From Crambe crambe (lineage: Eukaryota > Porifera > Demospongiae > Poecilosclerida > Crambeidae), in the NCBI GenBank assembly GCA_963924555.1, contig OZ004586.1, forward strand, positions 7,088,501 through 7,152,500: DNA of 64,000 nt, given 5' to 3'. Positions 41,520 to 51,900 of this stretch are shown piece after piece. A program made the translations under genes and the position numbers. The notes under the pieces were generated by a model, which saw only the letters and a list, made by a program, of their open reading frames with translations, was not told the origin of the DNA and did no database searches. The stretch's first letter is position 1, and each line of letters begins with the position of its first letter.

Positions 41520-44490
41520 CTATAGGCCATTACATCCCAGAGCTTTCTGTAAAAGAGGGTGCATGTCTTGGAGTGCCTGCATCTCGAGCAGGTCAGGACA
41601 TGACTGGTACACTGTTGGCTTCATGACAAGAGAAGGGAAACGAAAAATATGTTTTCTTGCCCTGGGAGGGATATGTCGCCACCCATAGCTAGGATAAGAG
41701 TGAGAGTCGTGTTGTTGTTGTAGTAGTTGGTGGCGATGGGGAAAGTGCAGAGTTCTGAGATCACAGAGGGACTGGGATCTCCTTAGGTTGTGTCGTGGAA
41801 CAGCAGGATCTCTTTGCAGAGCATGGGCCATGCAGTCACGAAAGAACGGATTTTTAAAAAGGTATTTAAAATAAGTGATGTCTAAATTCTTCATGGAATG
41901 ATGGAGAGAGTCATTTAGACTCATGATGAAATTGCAACAGAAGTGAGGCATTGCTAATAGCATATCATCAATGTCGCCTATTTGTACTGTCATTGACTTG
42001 ATGGAGTTCATCTCTGCTATGCAGCTCAAGTATTGGAAAGAGCTTAATACCACCAGTGGGTGATATGATCTCATGTCCAGGGTCACACACTCAATGCTTC
42101 CAGCATTAGTACATACTCTATACCCAAAGTTAGTCTCTAATGTTGAAATAGTGGAGGAAGATAGTGCTGCCTGAAGAACTGGATAAAGATCATAAGAGGC
42201 GAGCAGTTGTTTATATAGTTGACCCTGTATATGTGCTTCAAATTCCTCCAGTGATTGCTTTGCAGCAAAAACAGCACGACGATTTTTAAGTACTAATTCT
42301 TTAAGAGTAGAACTAGTGGATATGAATTTGCATAATTCCTGCACACCTTTCTGAGTAGGAGTACGGCATACAAGACTGAAGTTTGTAATATGTTGAATGA
42401 ATTGGTAAAGTAAATAGTCATCTTCACATGATTCAGAGAATTTTAAGGCAATACTTGTCAATCGTGGTGAACATTTTGAAATCCAATCAGAAAGAACTGG
42501 TACTAATGGAGAAGAAATGCCATTTAGAGTGAGAGAGTTAATATGAAATTTGGGTAAGTACTTTATGAGTTTGGATGATACATGCACACTGTGATGTACA
42601 TCTATATGTAAGTCCTTAATAGTCCCTAATGTTCCACCATTTGTTTTCTTTGTGTGCTCAGACAAACTATGCACTAACATCTCTAGAGATGTATATATTT
42701 CAACACACTGGCACAGAATAGGAACATGGACTAGACAATATCCAAAAACATACACATCCAAGGGGGTGGACAAGGATACAATAGCATTTTTGATATCTAG
42801 TGAGTGCTTAGAGATGTCTTGGATTTCATATAAACAATGCACTAGGTAAGAATCAAGTAGGGATTTGGTCAGAATTCCTTGAAAGAATTTTTCATTGTAG
42901 CCCACAATACCGCACAAGAACTGACCAAAGACTTTGAGGTGTGGTGTCACTAGTCCAGATTGGGTTACTATTTTAGAAGAAGCTTCATCTACTAAGTCAG
43001 AATGACATGAAACATACCAAGCAGCAAGAAACTCTTGGATGCTGAGATGGAGGAAGGAGTAGGAGGTTGCTGCACCCTCACACACATACATCTCTTTGAC
43101 TGCATTCATGAAACCTAAATGCTGGAAACCCTCTCCAACATCACTATCAGTAAACACTAGCTGCACATCTTCCTTAAACAGACCACTGTAAGCTAGTTGA
43201 CTAACTCTCTTAAGGTCTATGGAAACACTCTCTGGTAGATCTTTAAGACTACTGGGTACTTTGGAATGCTTGTCCCATTTCCCACTAGAAATCATGTGCC
43301 TCCTGATCAGAACTAGAGTAAGGATGGTGTAGAGCTGTGTCATGGTCTTGGGCATCAGCTCTCTGCTCTTTCTGATGTCTTTGTACACTTGTGCAATAAT
43401 GGCACAATTGACAGGAATGTACATCAGTGAGTTAATGACAGGGTTAGAAAATATAAAATCCTTAAAGTGAGCAAGAACCTTGGGTTCTGATTTGAAAGCT
43501 ATTTCTGCAAACCTTACTTTGCACTCATCAGTGAAACCACACACCTCTACATGCCTGAAACCCTGAGGAAAGTAACTCTTAAGAGCAGATGGTCGACTAG
43601 TAACAAGACGAGTAGCTTTAGGTAAGCAAGAACCACTAATTAATTGGATTATCAATCTATTCTCATCATGCACCACAGAAGGCATCTCATCAAACCCATC
43701 CAGCATGAATAGGACACCCTCCCCCTCACACTTCCGCACCTCGTTCACTACTTTCCTTTGAAATCGTTTATCTTCATGATGTATCAGATCCTCCAAGGAA
43801 GTAGCATTCTGGACCCTTCTTTCACGAAGCTTTAACAGCAATACCATTTTATAGTGTTTTAATGAAGTCAAGGTGTCCCACTTCCTGCACAACTCCCAGG
43901 CCAAAGTGCTCTTACCAATGCCAGGGGGTCCTTCCACCAACACAAACCTTGTCCCTGAAGGTACAATGTCGTCCAATTCTAATGGACTCTTTGCTCCTCT
44001 AATTTCATCCACATCACTATCCAGGGACGCTTTTGAGAACGTGTCGTCTTCATGAATGGTCCTACCTTTATCCACCAAAGCAAGGTTAATGAACTCACTA
44101 CAAGGAGCAATGGAGAGTTTGTCATCACGAGCTACAGACTCATTCTGGTAATATGGTTTGAGGTAATTATTTGCATATTGGATCAGTGCTGAGTGCTTAA
44201 CTTTCCCTTTCCTTGGAGATTTATTGGAAATCTTCTTGGAGTGATGAGTTTTCCTCTTGTGTTTTTTCGTAGTGGTCATGTGATCACTATCAAAGGAGTC
44301 AGAACTAGTGGCACTACTTGATGTAGATGATGAACTAGATGATGAGACTACACGTTTTTTCTTACTTTTCTTGTGTTTGTCCAGTACCTTGTGTTTGTGT
44401 GTTCCTTTGTGCTGCCTCCAGGGTTTCTTACATTTAGTTGGTGGAGTGGAAGAAGAGTTAGAGCTGTCACTGGACAAGGACGAGGCATTC
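41520..44490 (-). CDS. NLR-E: large exon with tether, NACHT and LRR-like C-terminus
   Basis: An intact but more divergent NLR exon. The open frame extends to 44699, but the acceptor (caatacag|gaatg) puts the exon start at 44490. The tether is shorter, with D-S-S-N-S-S-S-T-P-P-T-K. Walker A GPPGIGKSTLAWELCRKW, Walker B LFMLDGFDEMP, LVTSRPSAL and SYSFLHLSIQEFLAAWYVS are all present. The LRR part has a segment not seen in A or C (N-R-R-A-V-F-A-A-K-Q-S-L-E-E-F). The tail FRDCMAHALQRDPAVPRHN is conserved, with a different end (K-A-L-G-C-N-G-L). With the microexon at 44979 and the DEATH exon at 45236 it forms a DEATH-NACHT receptor. Confidence 0.9.
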
Positions 44491-44978
44491 CTGTATTGGA
44501 TAAATATTTTGTGCAGTGAATAATTGTATTGATATAAGCAACTGTATAATCTCAAATGAACACACTTTCCTGAAATCAGCACAATTAGTGAGTGTGGGGA
44601 AAAATATCTAGCAATTAGACTATTATAGGATGTCACAGGAAATGATGTTACTTTCAAGGATCCCATGGTCTGAGATTCTGACCACAACAAAATAAGCACA
44701 AGTCTGTTAGTAGCTCGATCATGTCATGAATCAAACTCTATCTCCCAAGTCACCGTCAAGGGACATATCTGAGACTAGTTGGAAGACTGTATTTAAAATG
44801 TGGTTCCTATTATCAGTGTTTAGCATAGCAAGTTGGTAATGGTCTCTAATATCAAAAGTTAGCATGGTAATGGTCATCAACCTCATAAACACACCTACCA
44901 TATACAAAGCTAAGCAGGTCTACCTTCAAAGGGAGAGATATTGTCAGTCTTAATAAGTGCTATAGGTAAGTTACTTAC
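44491..44978 (-). other. NLR-E intron 2
   Basis: A short intron between microexon and NACHT exon, distantly similar to those of A and C ('agcaagttggtaatggtctc', 'gtaatggtcatcaa'), without the MITEs. Much of the inserted sequence of B and C is missing. Confidence 0.55.
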
Positions 44979-45012
44979 AGTGTAGTGCTGTTTGGATGAT
45001 CTTCAACACCAC
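44979..45012 (-). CDS. NLR-E linker microexon (34 nt)
   Basis: Bounded by tttttag| and |gtaagtaac on the minus strand. It reads G-V-E-D-H-P-N-S-T-T after the codon shared with the DEATH exon. Length and phases equal those in A and B although the sequence has diverged. Confidence 0.75.
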
Positions 45013-45235
45013 CTAAAAAGAATGTCAATAATTTCACTAGTAAAAAAAGTATATTTATATACTTTTTATATTGGGTTATATACTTAGTATATAACCCAAT
45101 GAATGTACATGTTGCCTCCAGCCTCGGAGGGGCAAGATGGCAAGGTGGTCAAGGAGACAGGAGGGAGGGGAGCAAGGGGACAGGTCAGAGCAAGGGGACA
45201 GGATGGAGCCCTAGTCTCATATTTATACTGTATAC
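45013..45235 (-). other. NLR-E intron 1
   Basis: A short intron with a palindromic 'atatacttagtatat' core and a plus-strand GA/GG-rich part (45120-45215). Confidence 0.5.
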
Positions 45236-45488
45236 CTTGTGCAATGCTTGCAGCTACTCCTTCTTGCCCTATTTCACGAAGTGCTGACTTGAGACTCCTC
45301 CAACTGGGTTCACCACTCTGCTTAAGGACATTATCTTCTTTATTGAGCCAGGCACACACCATCTCTTCAAGCAATGAATCCATCTTCCTTAACTTGGGGT
45401 AGGAGAGTCCCAGAGCCCCACCCAACTGCCGCAAATCTCGTTTGCTGAGAGTTTCAAGAGATTTAACAACTTGGAAGTGATCGTCCAT
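45236..45488 (-). CDS. NLR-E DEATH domain in a single exon (N-terminus)
   Basis: From ATG 45488 the reading is M-D-D-H-F-Q-V-V-K-S-L-E-T-L-S, L-R-Q-L-G-G-A-L-G-L, M-V-C-A-W-L-N-K-E, G-E-P-S-W-R-S-L-K-S-A-L-R-E-I-G, to A-S-I-A-Q at the donor g|gtatac (45235). The A-W-L ... W-R-x-L-x-x-A-L pattern is a complete DEATH domain of ~84 residues. In A and C the DEATH domain is split by an intron and has a different sequence, so this is an independent N-terminal module. It ends in phase 1 like the others. Frame beyond the donor (P-S-C-P-L-A-L ...) is intronic. Confidence 0.75.
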
Positions 45489-45809
45489 TGTTAGTTGTCC
45501 TATAAAGATTTATAGAACACTTGAAGTTGTTCATACATTAGAATACAGTGAACTCCCTCTAATCAGGCCACCTTTGGGGCGGACTGGTAATAAAGAGCTA
45601 AAGTATGAAAAAGAAGCCACCAGATTATCACCAATAGAGTCAGGGTTTGATGAATGCTTGACTTCTACTTGGGATTGGACACCAATAGAGTTTTGATTGA
45701 AAACTTTGACATACATGCACCTACTTGTATAGAAATTATTACGAGAATAATAAAATTAAATCTAAATTCCCAGAGTTCATGTCCTGCTGTAAGTATGTAA
45801 ACTCTATAT
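45489..45809. other. Upstream flank of NLR-E
   Basis: Presumed promoter side of NLR-E. A 'tacagtgaactccctctaat' word near 45545 looks like one end of a TA-flanked MITE, but I could not find its partner. Confidence 0.35.
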
Positions 45810-45969
45810 ACAAGTAAGGGAAAAAAACATTTAAAAAAAATGAAAGGTGATGTAGGGATGACAAAAAACAGTGTACAAAAAAATAAAGAAACAAGGGAAG
45901 AAATTGTGGAAAGAAAAAGGTTTGACTTATTATCATCCCTACATCAAGCCTATGAATGGAATTATTGTA
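45810..45969 (+). repeat. Left arm of a perfect 160-bp inverted repeat
   Basis: From 'acaagtaaggg' to 'gaattattgta'. Read base by base, it is the exact reverse complement of 46430-46589. Within the arm 'gatgtagggatga' near 45850 and 'tcatccctacatc' near 45943 are themselves inverted, so the arm contains a MITE-like unit. Confidence 0.9.
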
Positions 45970-46429
45970 GCTAATTGACATCTACCATAATACTGGCATC
46001 TGACTATAATATTGAAACCTCCCTAATAGTAGAATATTAGAGGCTCTCCCCTCTTTCAGAGGTGAAAATCTATTAGCAGTCACTCTTAGCATGCTTTAGG
46101 TTGTTGAGACTGTCCTTTCAGTACCCTTTATCAGAGGTTGAATTGTGAGCACCAAGTACATGCAGTGAAACTAGTAGCTACATTCAATTGTACCAGTGAA
46201 TTAAATGAATCATGAATTATGCAATTGTCCATAGTTATGCAGCCTTTTTGGTAATGAAAACAATTTAGTGTGAAAATTGAATGAATCAATGGGAAGGTGG
46301 GATGACTGTACGTATACACTCCATGTAATCAGAGCATAGATAAGACATTATTGTACAGGAAGAGAAGGTGGAGGAAGAGTAGAAGGTAGGGGAAGAGTAT
46401 AATAGTCTAAGTAACTATAGCTAGCTACG
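45970..46429. other. 460-bp spacer between the inverted arms
   Basis: AT-rich sequence with no recognised gene. Short frames (for example 46131-46319 minus) have no motif. Confidence 0.5.
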
Positions 46430-46589
46430 TACAATAATTCCATTCATAGGCTTGATGTAGGGATGATAATAAGTCAAACCTTTTTCTTTCCACAATTTCT
46501 TCCCTTGTTTCTTTATTTTTTTGTACACTGTTTTTTGTCATCCCTACATCACCTTTCATTTTTTTTAAATGTTTTTTTCCCTTACTTGT
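46430..46589 (-). repeat. Right arm of the perfect 160-bp inverted repeat
   Basis: From 'tacaataattc' to 'cccttacttgt', identical to the left arm when inverted. The match ends at the same base on both outer sides: 45809 and 46590 do not pair. Confidence 0.9.
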
Positions 46590-47855
46590 TTTCTCTCTTT
46601 TTTTAAATTAAATTTTTAGCACTAGCTCCCCTGCTTAAGTCCTTGGTAGCTACATGTCAAAGGGTGGACTAGCTACATATATAAGATCATGAAACTTTGA
46701 GGAGACATAGCTATTATTATGACAAATTGCTCCTTCCCCACATGCAGCGCATGTGGGGTATGAAATATAAATTTTGTACTTGGTAACCATGGACAATCGA
46801 CCACACAGCATGCATTATAAGCATGGTGTGATTGATTGCCCCTCTGTTAAAGAGGAAAGTGGCAATTCGACTGTTTCGCTCTATTTGGAGCTCTTCAGCA
46901 TGGTGCAACCAAGTACATAGAACACATTCAGGTTTATAAAATTGTCTCAGTACTCTTCTAATAACTGTCAAAGCAGTCAAGTTCACTGCCCTCTGCTTTA
47001 ATTCATAATGTACAAGTTAAAATTAAAATGTTTGCACAGTTAAATTTTGTTTTTGGTAGAACAACTGAATCTGACATGATAATGCCTTGCATTTTTGCAT
47101 GAATAGCCAGCTGCAAACCTTGACGTGCATGATCCTCCATAGGACTAATAGCTATAAAATGAAGTTGGATTTTCTCAGGAAACAGTAAGATTAGTTGCTA
47201 TGACTGCTTACCTTGTATTCTTGCAGAAGAATTTTTGAGCCTGAAAGATTAAACACTGAAGAACAGTAAAAATGTATTAGCTAGCTGCAAACCTGAGTTA
47301 CTTGATGTGCATGAGCACAAACCTTAAACGCGAAATAATTATTCAATTTTGCACGAACGGTTTAATTTTAACTTGTACTGTATGTTACCATACAGTGGCA
47401 CCAAGTTTTTTAGCCTGTGAGTCTGTGTTAAGTACTGTTGCCTATACAGAGAAAGGATCAGTGCTCGTTGGGACTTTTACATATATCCATATCCATACGT
47501 ACATATACAGTTAAGCTGGAAGTGAATGACATCTGGCCTATGTATTAATGTGCGCCAGTACACTATAATGATGCCATTCTTTATGCAACACCACCTATTT
47601 ACTTCCAGCTGTGTCCCAACGTTTCAAGTGGCACCCCCCTGCACTGTTGTAATCATTATCCTTCTCTACAGTACTTCTTCCTGCAATCATATAAATAAGC
47701 TGGGAAGTGCCATTGTGGTGTTGCTCCTGGTGCTTATACACAGCAGGCTATACATGATGATGCTGTATAACAACTGGCATAATTGCCAAGTATACTTTGT
47801 GATGTGCAATAAGTAGCACTGACACACAATCATCATAGTGAAGGTATTCAAGCAA
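46590..47855. other. Sequence beyond the OTU frame, probably holding the Helitron 3' end
   Basis: AT-rich. Complementary words occur: 'agctggaagtgaa' near 47514 and 'ttacttccagct' near 47600, plus 'gttgggac' near 47469 and 'gtcccaac' near 47613, and a repeated 'agctgcaaacct' near 46990-47290. They may form a hairpin near the transposon end, but I could not fix a CTRR terminus. No gene is seen. Confidence 0.35.
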
Positions 47856-48977
47856 TTATAAGACTGAGCGTACAACTTCAAAGTGTTCAGAATGAAATCT
47901 TATGTACATTGCCTTTTGTGTGACATCATCACATGTGACATCATCATACATGGTTAAATTTATCCGGGAGGGGGGATATTTATGCCAATCATTTAAATTC
48001 TTTACAAATGAATATATTGGAGTATTTAGCAAATGTGCAAAAGCAAACATTTCGATATCAGTACCCCAAGTGTTTATTTTGTCCATATTGGTTCTATTCA
48101 AGTAGTCATTGACACTTTTATAGCCATAGGTGCCCAAGAATCCAGGAATTCTTTGCAAGTGTTCTATTATGGCCAAACGTACAGCTACATGATGTCTTTG
48201 AGTTCCCGTTACTATGTGGGAAAGACACCGAAACAGACAATTACCATCTGCTATAATTTTTTGTATCTTATCTGGACGTGTCAGAATTACATTGGCACCA
48301 CCCTGACTTAATCCATTTTTGCAATGATATGGAATATTTAGTACACCACATGCAATTTTTTGCCACTCTTCGTCCACTGAATGGAATCTACACTCTGGCC
48401 ACTCTTCCTGTAATATTATGTTTCCATCTATGTGATTGCTTGTGGGAATGCTGTTACTACTGTTACCATTGCTTTGGTTTGCTTTCTTTTCATCTGGTTC
48501 ATTGGGTTGAGGTGGGTTTGAATTTTTCAAAGGTTCAACAGCAAGAACAACCTCATAATGAGCTTGTGGGTGTATTAGATACAGGGAACTTGATGCTAAG
48601 TCTGTTTTCACTGTCTTGTCTACACTGCTAGGTTTGAACCTATCCCAGGTGTCTCTTTGTGTGTCATAAGAGAATATGCATGTTTCTAGTAAGTGGGCAA
48701 GGGTTAGTAATTCAATATCAGTGCCCCACACACCAGTTTTGTCCATTCCACTGCCCTGTATGTATTCCCCAACAGTGGTGTATCTATCTTGAGAACGGCC
48801 CCTGATATGTCCTATAATAAGGGGAGCAATACCATGCATGTGCTGAATAATTTTTGTACGTAGCCTCTCATGTTGGGATTGTGAACCCGTGATAATGTAA
48901 GATAGAGATCGAAACATGCAATTTCCGTCTCCAACTATTGTCTTAATTTTATTTTTGTCTGGACAAGTGAGAGGCAT
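47856..48977 (-). CDS. Tandem OTU-type cysteine protease frame of the Helitron
   Basis: A 373-codon frame with two OTU-like repeats. The first has V-G-D-G-N-C-M-F-R-S-L and, ~140 residues on, H-P-Q-A-H-Y-E-V-V-L. The second has I-A-D-G-N-C-L-F-R-C-L and F-H-S-E-H-F-E-V-V. D-G-N-C and the final His are the catalytic motifs of OTU deubiquitinase-like proteases. A segment W-P-x-x-F-H-S-V-D-E-x-W-Q precedes each OTU. For the first repeat it lies upstream of this ATG, in this frame but under the end of the helicase frame (near 49085). The true product therefore probably began earlier, fused to the helicase, and is now cut off by a frameshift (or an unrecognised intron). Confidence 0.8.
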   Translation of the reverse strand: MPLTCPDKNKIKTIVGDGNCMFRSLSYIITGSQSQHERLRTKIIQHMHGIAPLIIGHIRGRSQDRYTTVGEYIQGSGMDKTGVWGTDIELLTLAHLLETCIFSYDTQRDTWDRFKPSSVDKTVKTDLASSSLYLIHPQAHYEVVLAVEPLKNSNPPQPNEPDEKKANQSNGNSSNSIPTSNHIDGNIILQEEWPECRFHSVDEEWQKIACGVLNIPYHCKNGLSQGGANVILTRPDKIQKIIADGNCLFRCLSHIVTGTQRHHVAVRLAIIEHLQRIPGFLGTYGYKSVNDYLNRTNMDKINTWGTDIEMFAFAHLLNTPIYSFVKNLNDWHKYPPSRINLTMYDDVTCDDVTQKAMYIRFHSEHFEVVRSVL

Positions 48978-51900
48978 ATTGCCACTACCAGGACTCGCTC
49001 CATTGCTTCTCTCAAACTGGAGACCAAGGGAGGCACAAGCGTTGCGCTGCCATTGCTCATCGACTGAATGAAATTTGAAAGGCCATACCCTTTGTTCCAG
49101 CTGAGAGTCAACAGGATTGGCTTTGATAGGGTGTCAACCCTTCTCTTCTTAGCATTGGGCTCAATTTGTTCAGAAGTACCAGTGAGCTTGCGCTTGGAGC
49201 GAGTTCTTGGTGCTGGCACATCATACAGAGGAAGGTCTTTTCTATACATTTCCCTCAGTCTATTGATTTCCATGATGCTTTTCCTATTGACCCTGATTGA
49301 GTCTTTGTCCAGAGCAATTAGGTGCAACCCAAGAAGCGATTTCACCCTTGAGAGTGCTACGTAAGCCATACCATCAGCAAATACCTTGCTTGATAAGTCT
49401 ATGATAGCACAGTCCAAGGATAAACCTTGGCATTTGTGAATTGTAACTGCATAGGCAAGGATAAGGGGAAATTGCTCACGGTAGATAAAGTAATTCTTCA
49501 TCACCATGAACTTTGTCTTTACCTTTTCAATATCACATGGATCATTGATGTGGTCAAATTGAACAGAGATACATCTTGCTGAGATTGCTATAACTGTGCC
49601 AATGGCTCCATTGACCAAACCTACTTCTATGTCAATGTTACGTCTCAGCATGACACGTGCACCAACAGCTAGTTTCAGCACTGCTTCTAATCCTGCAGTG
49701 TTATTGCAGTCTTTGTTTAGTTTCTCTAGCTTCTCAGCTGCTTTCTTGTTCCACTTGTTCTTGCTCTTTGTTTCATCAACTTCGTCAGTGCACGATATTT
49801 TATATATTTCTGAGTCCAGGCTTCCAAGCATTTCATTGTTGACTCGGTCGCACTGCTCTCTGGTGGGGAAAAGACAGACAGGATTCATGTCTGAGTTCTT
49901 AAGATCACGAAAGAGTTCAGGTACAGAACGGTCAGTAACACGTTCTTGGAGTGTGCATAGTGTTTCCTCAGTTGGAGAACCTCGCCTCACGCTGTCCAGC
50001 ATTTGTGAGAACTCCCTGTCTTTCTTTTGTCTCTCATTGATGGTGAGCTCATCGTATTTGATGGAACTTTTCCATATGTTTACAGATGTCGTGCAGCCAA
50101 GTTTGTGGCATAGTGATTTTTTGGATATCATTTCAAACACAGGACTACCGTTAACAGGCTGCAACTGAAGCAAATCACCTACAAATATAACATTTTTCCC
50201 ACCGAACCAACTGTGTCCACCAAATAGTTCCTCAAGTCTCAGGTGCATGTATGCAAGGTTGAGACTGGAAACCATGGACACTTCATCTACAATAATTATT
50301 TTGAGACCACGAAGCACGGTCTTCATTATTTTCTGTGAGGCTTTTGAAAGAGACCAGTAACCAGCCTCTTTGCCTTCATGTTCTATAGGCAATTGAAAGA
50401 GCCTATGGATGGTTACTCCACCAACATTGAAGGCAGCCAAACCAGTAGGTGCAGCAACTGCACACGTCAAATCATCAGACGTCCAAATGCCATCTATGAG
50501 CTGTTTCAGAGCTTCAATGAGAAACGATTTGCCAGTTCCTCCTACACCACTTATGAACATGCAAAGTGGTTCAAATTCACAATTACATTCGTCAGCTTCA
50601 TGCTGTACTTGATGAAGGAGGTGGTCCTTTACACGTTCAAAGATCCTCCTCTGATCAGAATTCAACATCATGACTCTTTCTTGTAAGGTGAGTTTATCAG
50701 GCTTTTTGGCGTTCATGTGCAATGCATCCAGCATTGCTGACTTTGCCTGACCTAACAACTCTGGTTCGTCATGATCTTCCTTGTTGGTTCCCTCATTATC
50801 ATTATTTGCCTCTCTTGCATCATTGATTTTCTTCAGAGCCTCCCGTGCTTTCAATATCTTCTGCAATCTAGAGTGATACTCTGAGCAGCTCTCATTGGAA
50901 GGTAAGAGGCGGTTGAATGCTTCCTCTGGTTTTTCATTCTCCTGGAGCAAGGAAGTCTCATTTCTAAAGGGAACGAAAAGAAGTACGAGGGAATAATAGA
51001 AGTCTTCCCTCTCCTCTTCTTTGTTTGGATCATAGAGCTTGTGATTCACAAGTCTAGGTTTTGTCAGCCTCCTGTAAATCCTATCGCCATTACGATCCTT
51101 GCTGTACCAATCATAATTGGCTACAAAGTCATGCAGGCAGACGTCCTCCAGATCAGCTGGTCTTTTGGGATAGTGGGTATTGAAGAGGTCATCCTCAAAG
51201 ATGTCCTCACTCTCTGGATTGTTGTCTGCAATTTCCTGCAACACACTATGGTTTTTCAACCTGCGACTTCTCTTGTGAGGCATCTTGACACAGATCCACT
51301 TCACAGTGGTCGATTTTTCACATAGGTGATCACCTATTAATAAATCGCTGGCTTCATATAAGCCACATTCTCGAGAGCGGAGGGCTCTCACACCAAAGCT
51401 CCACAAACGACTGTAGACACTCTTGTTATCACTTACCTCATTCCATACTTCCTGCAAGGTGCTTCTTTCAGCTTTGGTAACATAGGCAGTGACATAATAG
51501 CTGAGAGCCAAGGAGGACTCGGCCACAAACTGTATGTCAATGTTAGCCTTCCACAGCAACAAAAGAAGGGGATTATAATCATTCACCCTTGTCTCGGACT
51601 CTGTCCGTGGGAGCTGATAAATTTTTTGGCGCTTTTTGAGCTTTTCTTCCACACAATGTAGCACTGCATTTTTACAGGGCTCACGAGGAAAATTGAATTT
51701 GCAAGTGGTTGTATAGATAGAACCACGCTTGACTCGTCGTCTGCAATAAGCACTGCACTTGTGCATTTGGTATCTCGTGACCAGTGAATTCAGTTCAGGA
51801 TTACTTTCCTTTTCTGGGATGTGGCAAGTAATTCTTTCCTGAATCCAGGCCAGGATTTTGTCTGGATCGTCCTTACCAATCACAGGTGCATCACGTATCC

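Noticed and set aside
47302-47816. Plus-strand frames beyond the OTU gene
   Set aside because: No motif and AT-rich composition; they overlap possible Helitron end sequence.
49060-49110. Programmed ribosomal frameshift linking helicase and OTU
   Set aside because: I saw no slippery heptamer or clear downstream structure; a simple mutation or an intron explains it equally well.
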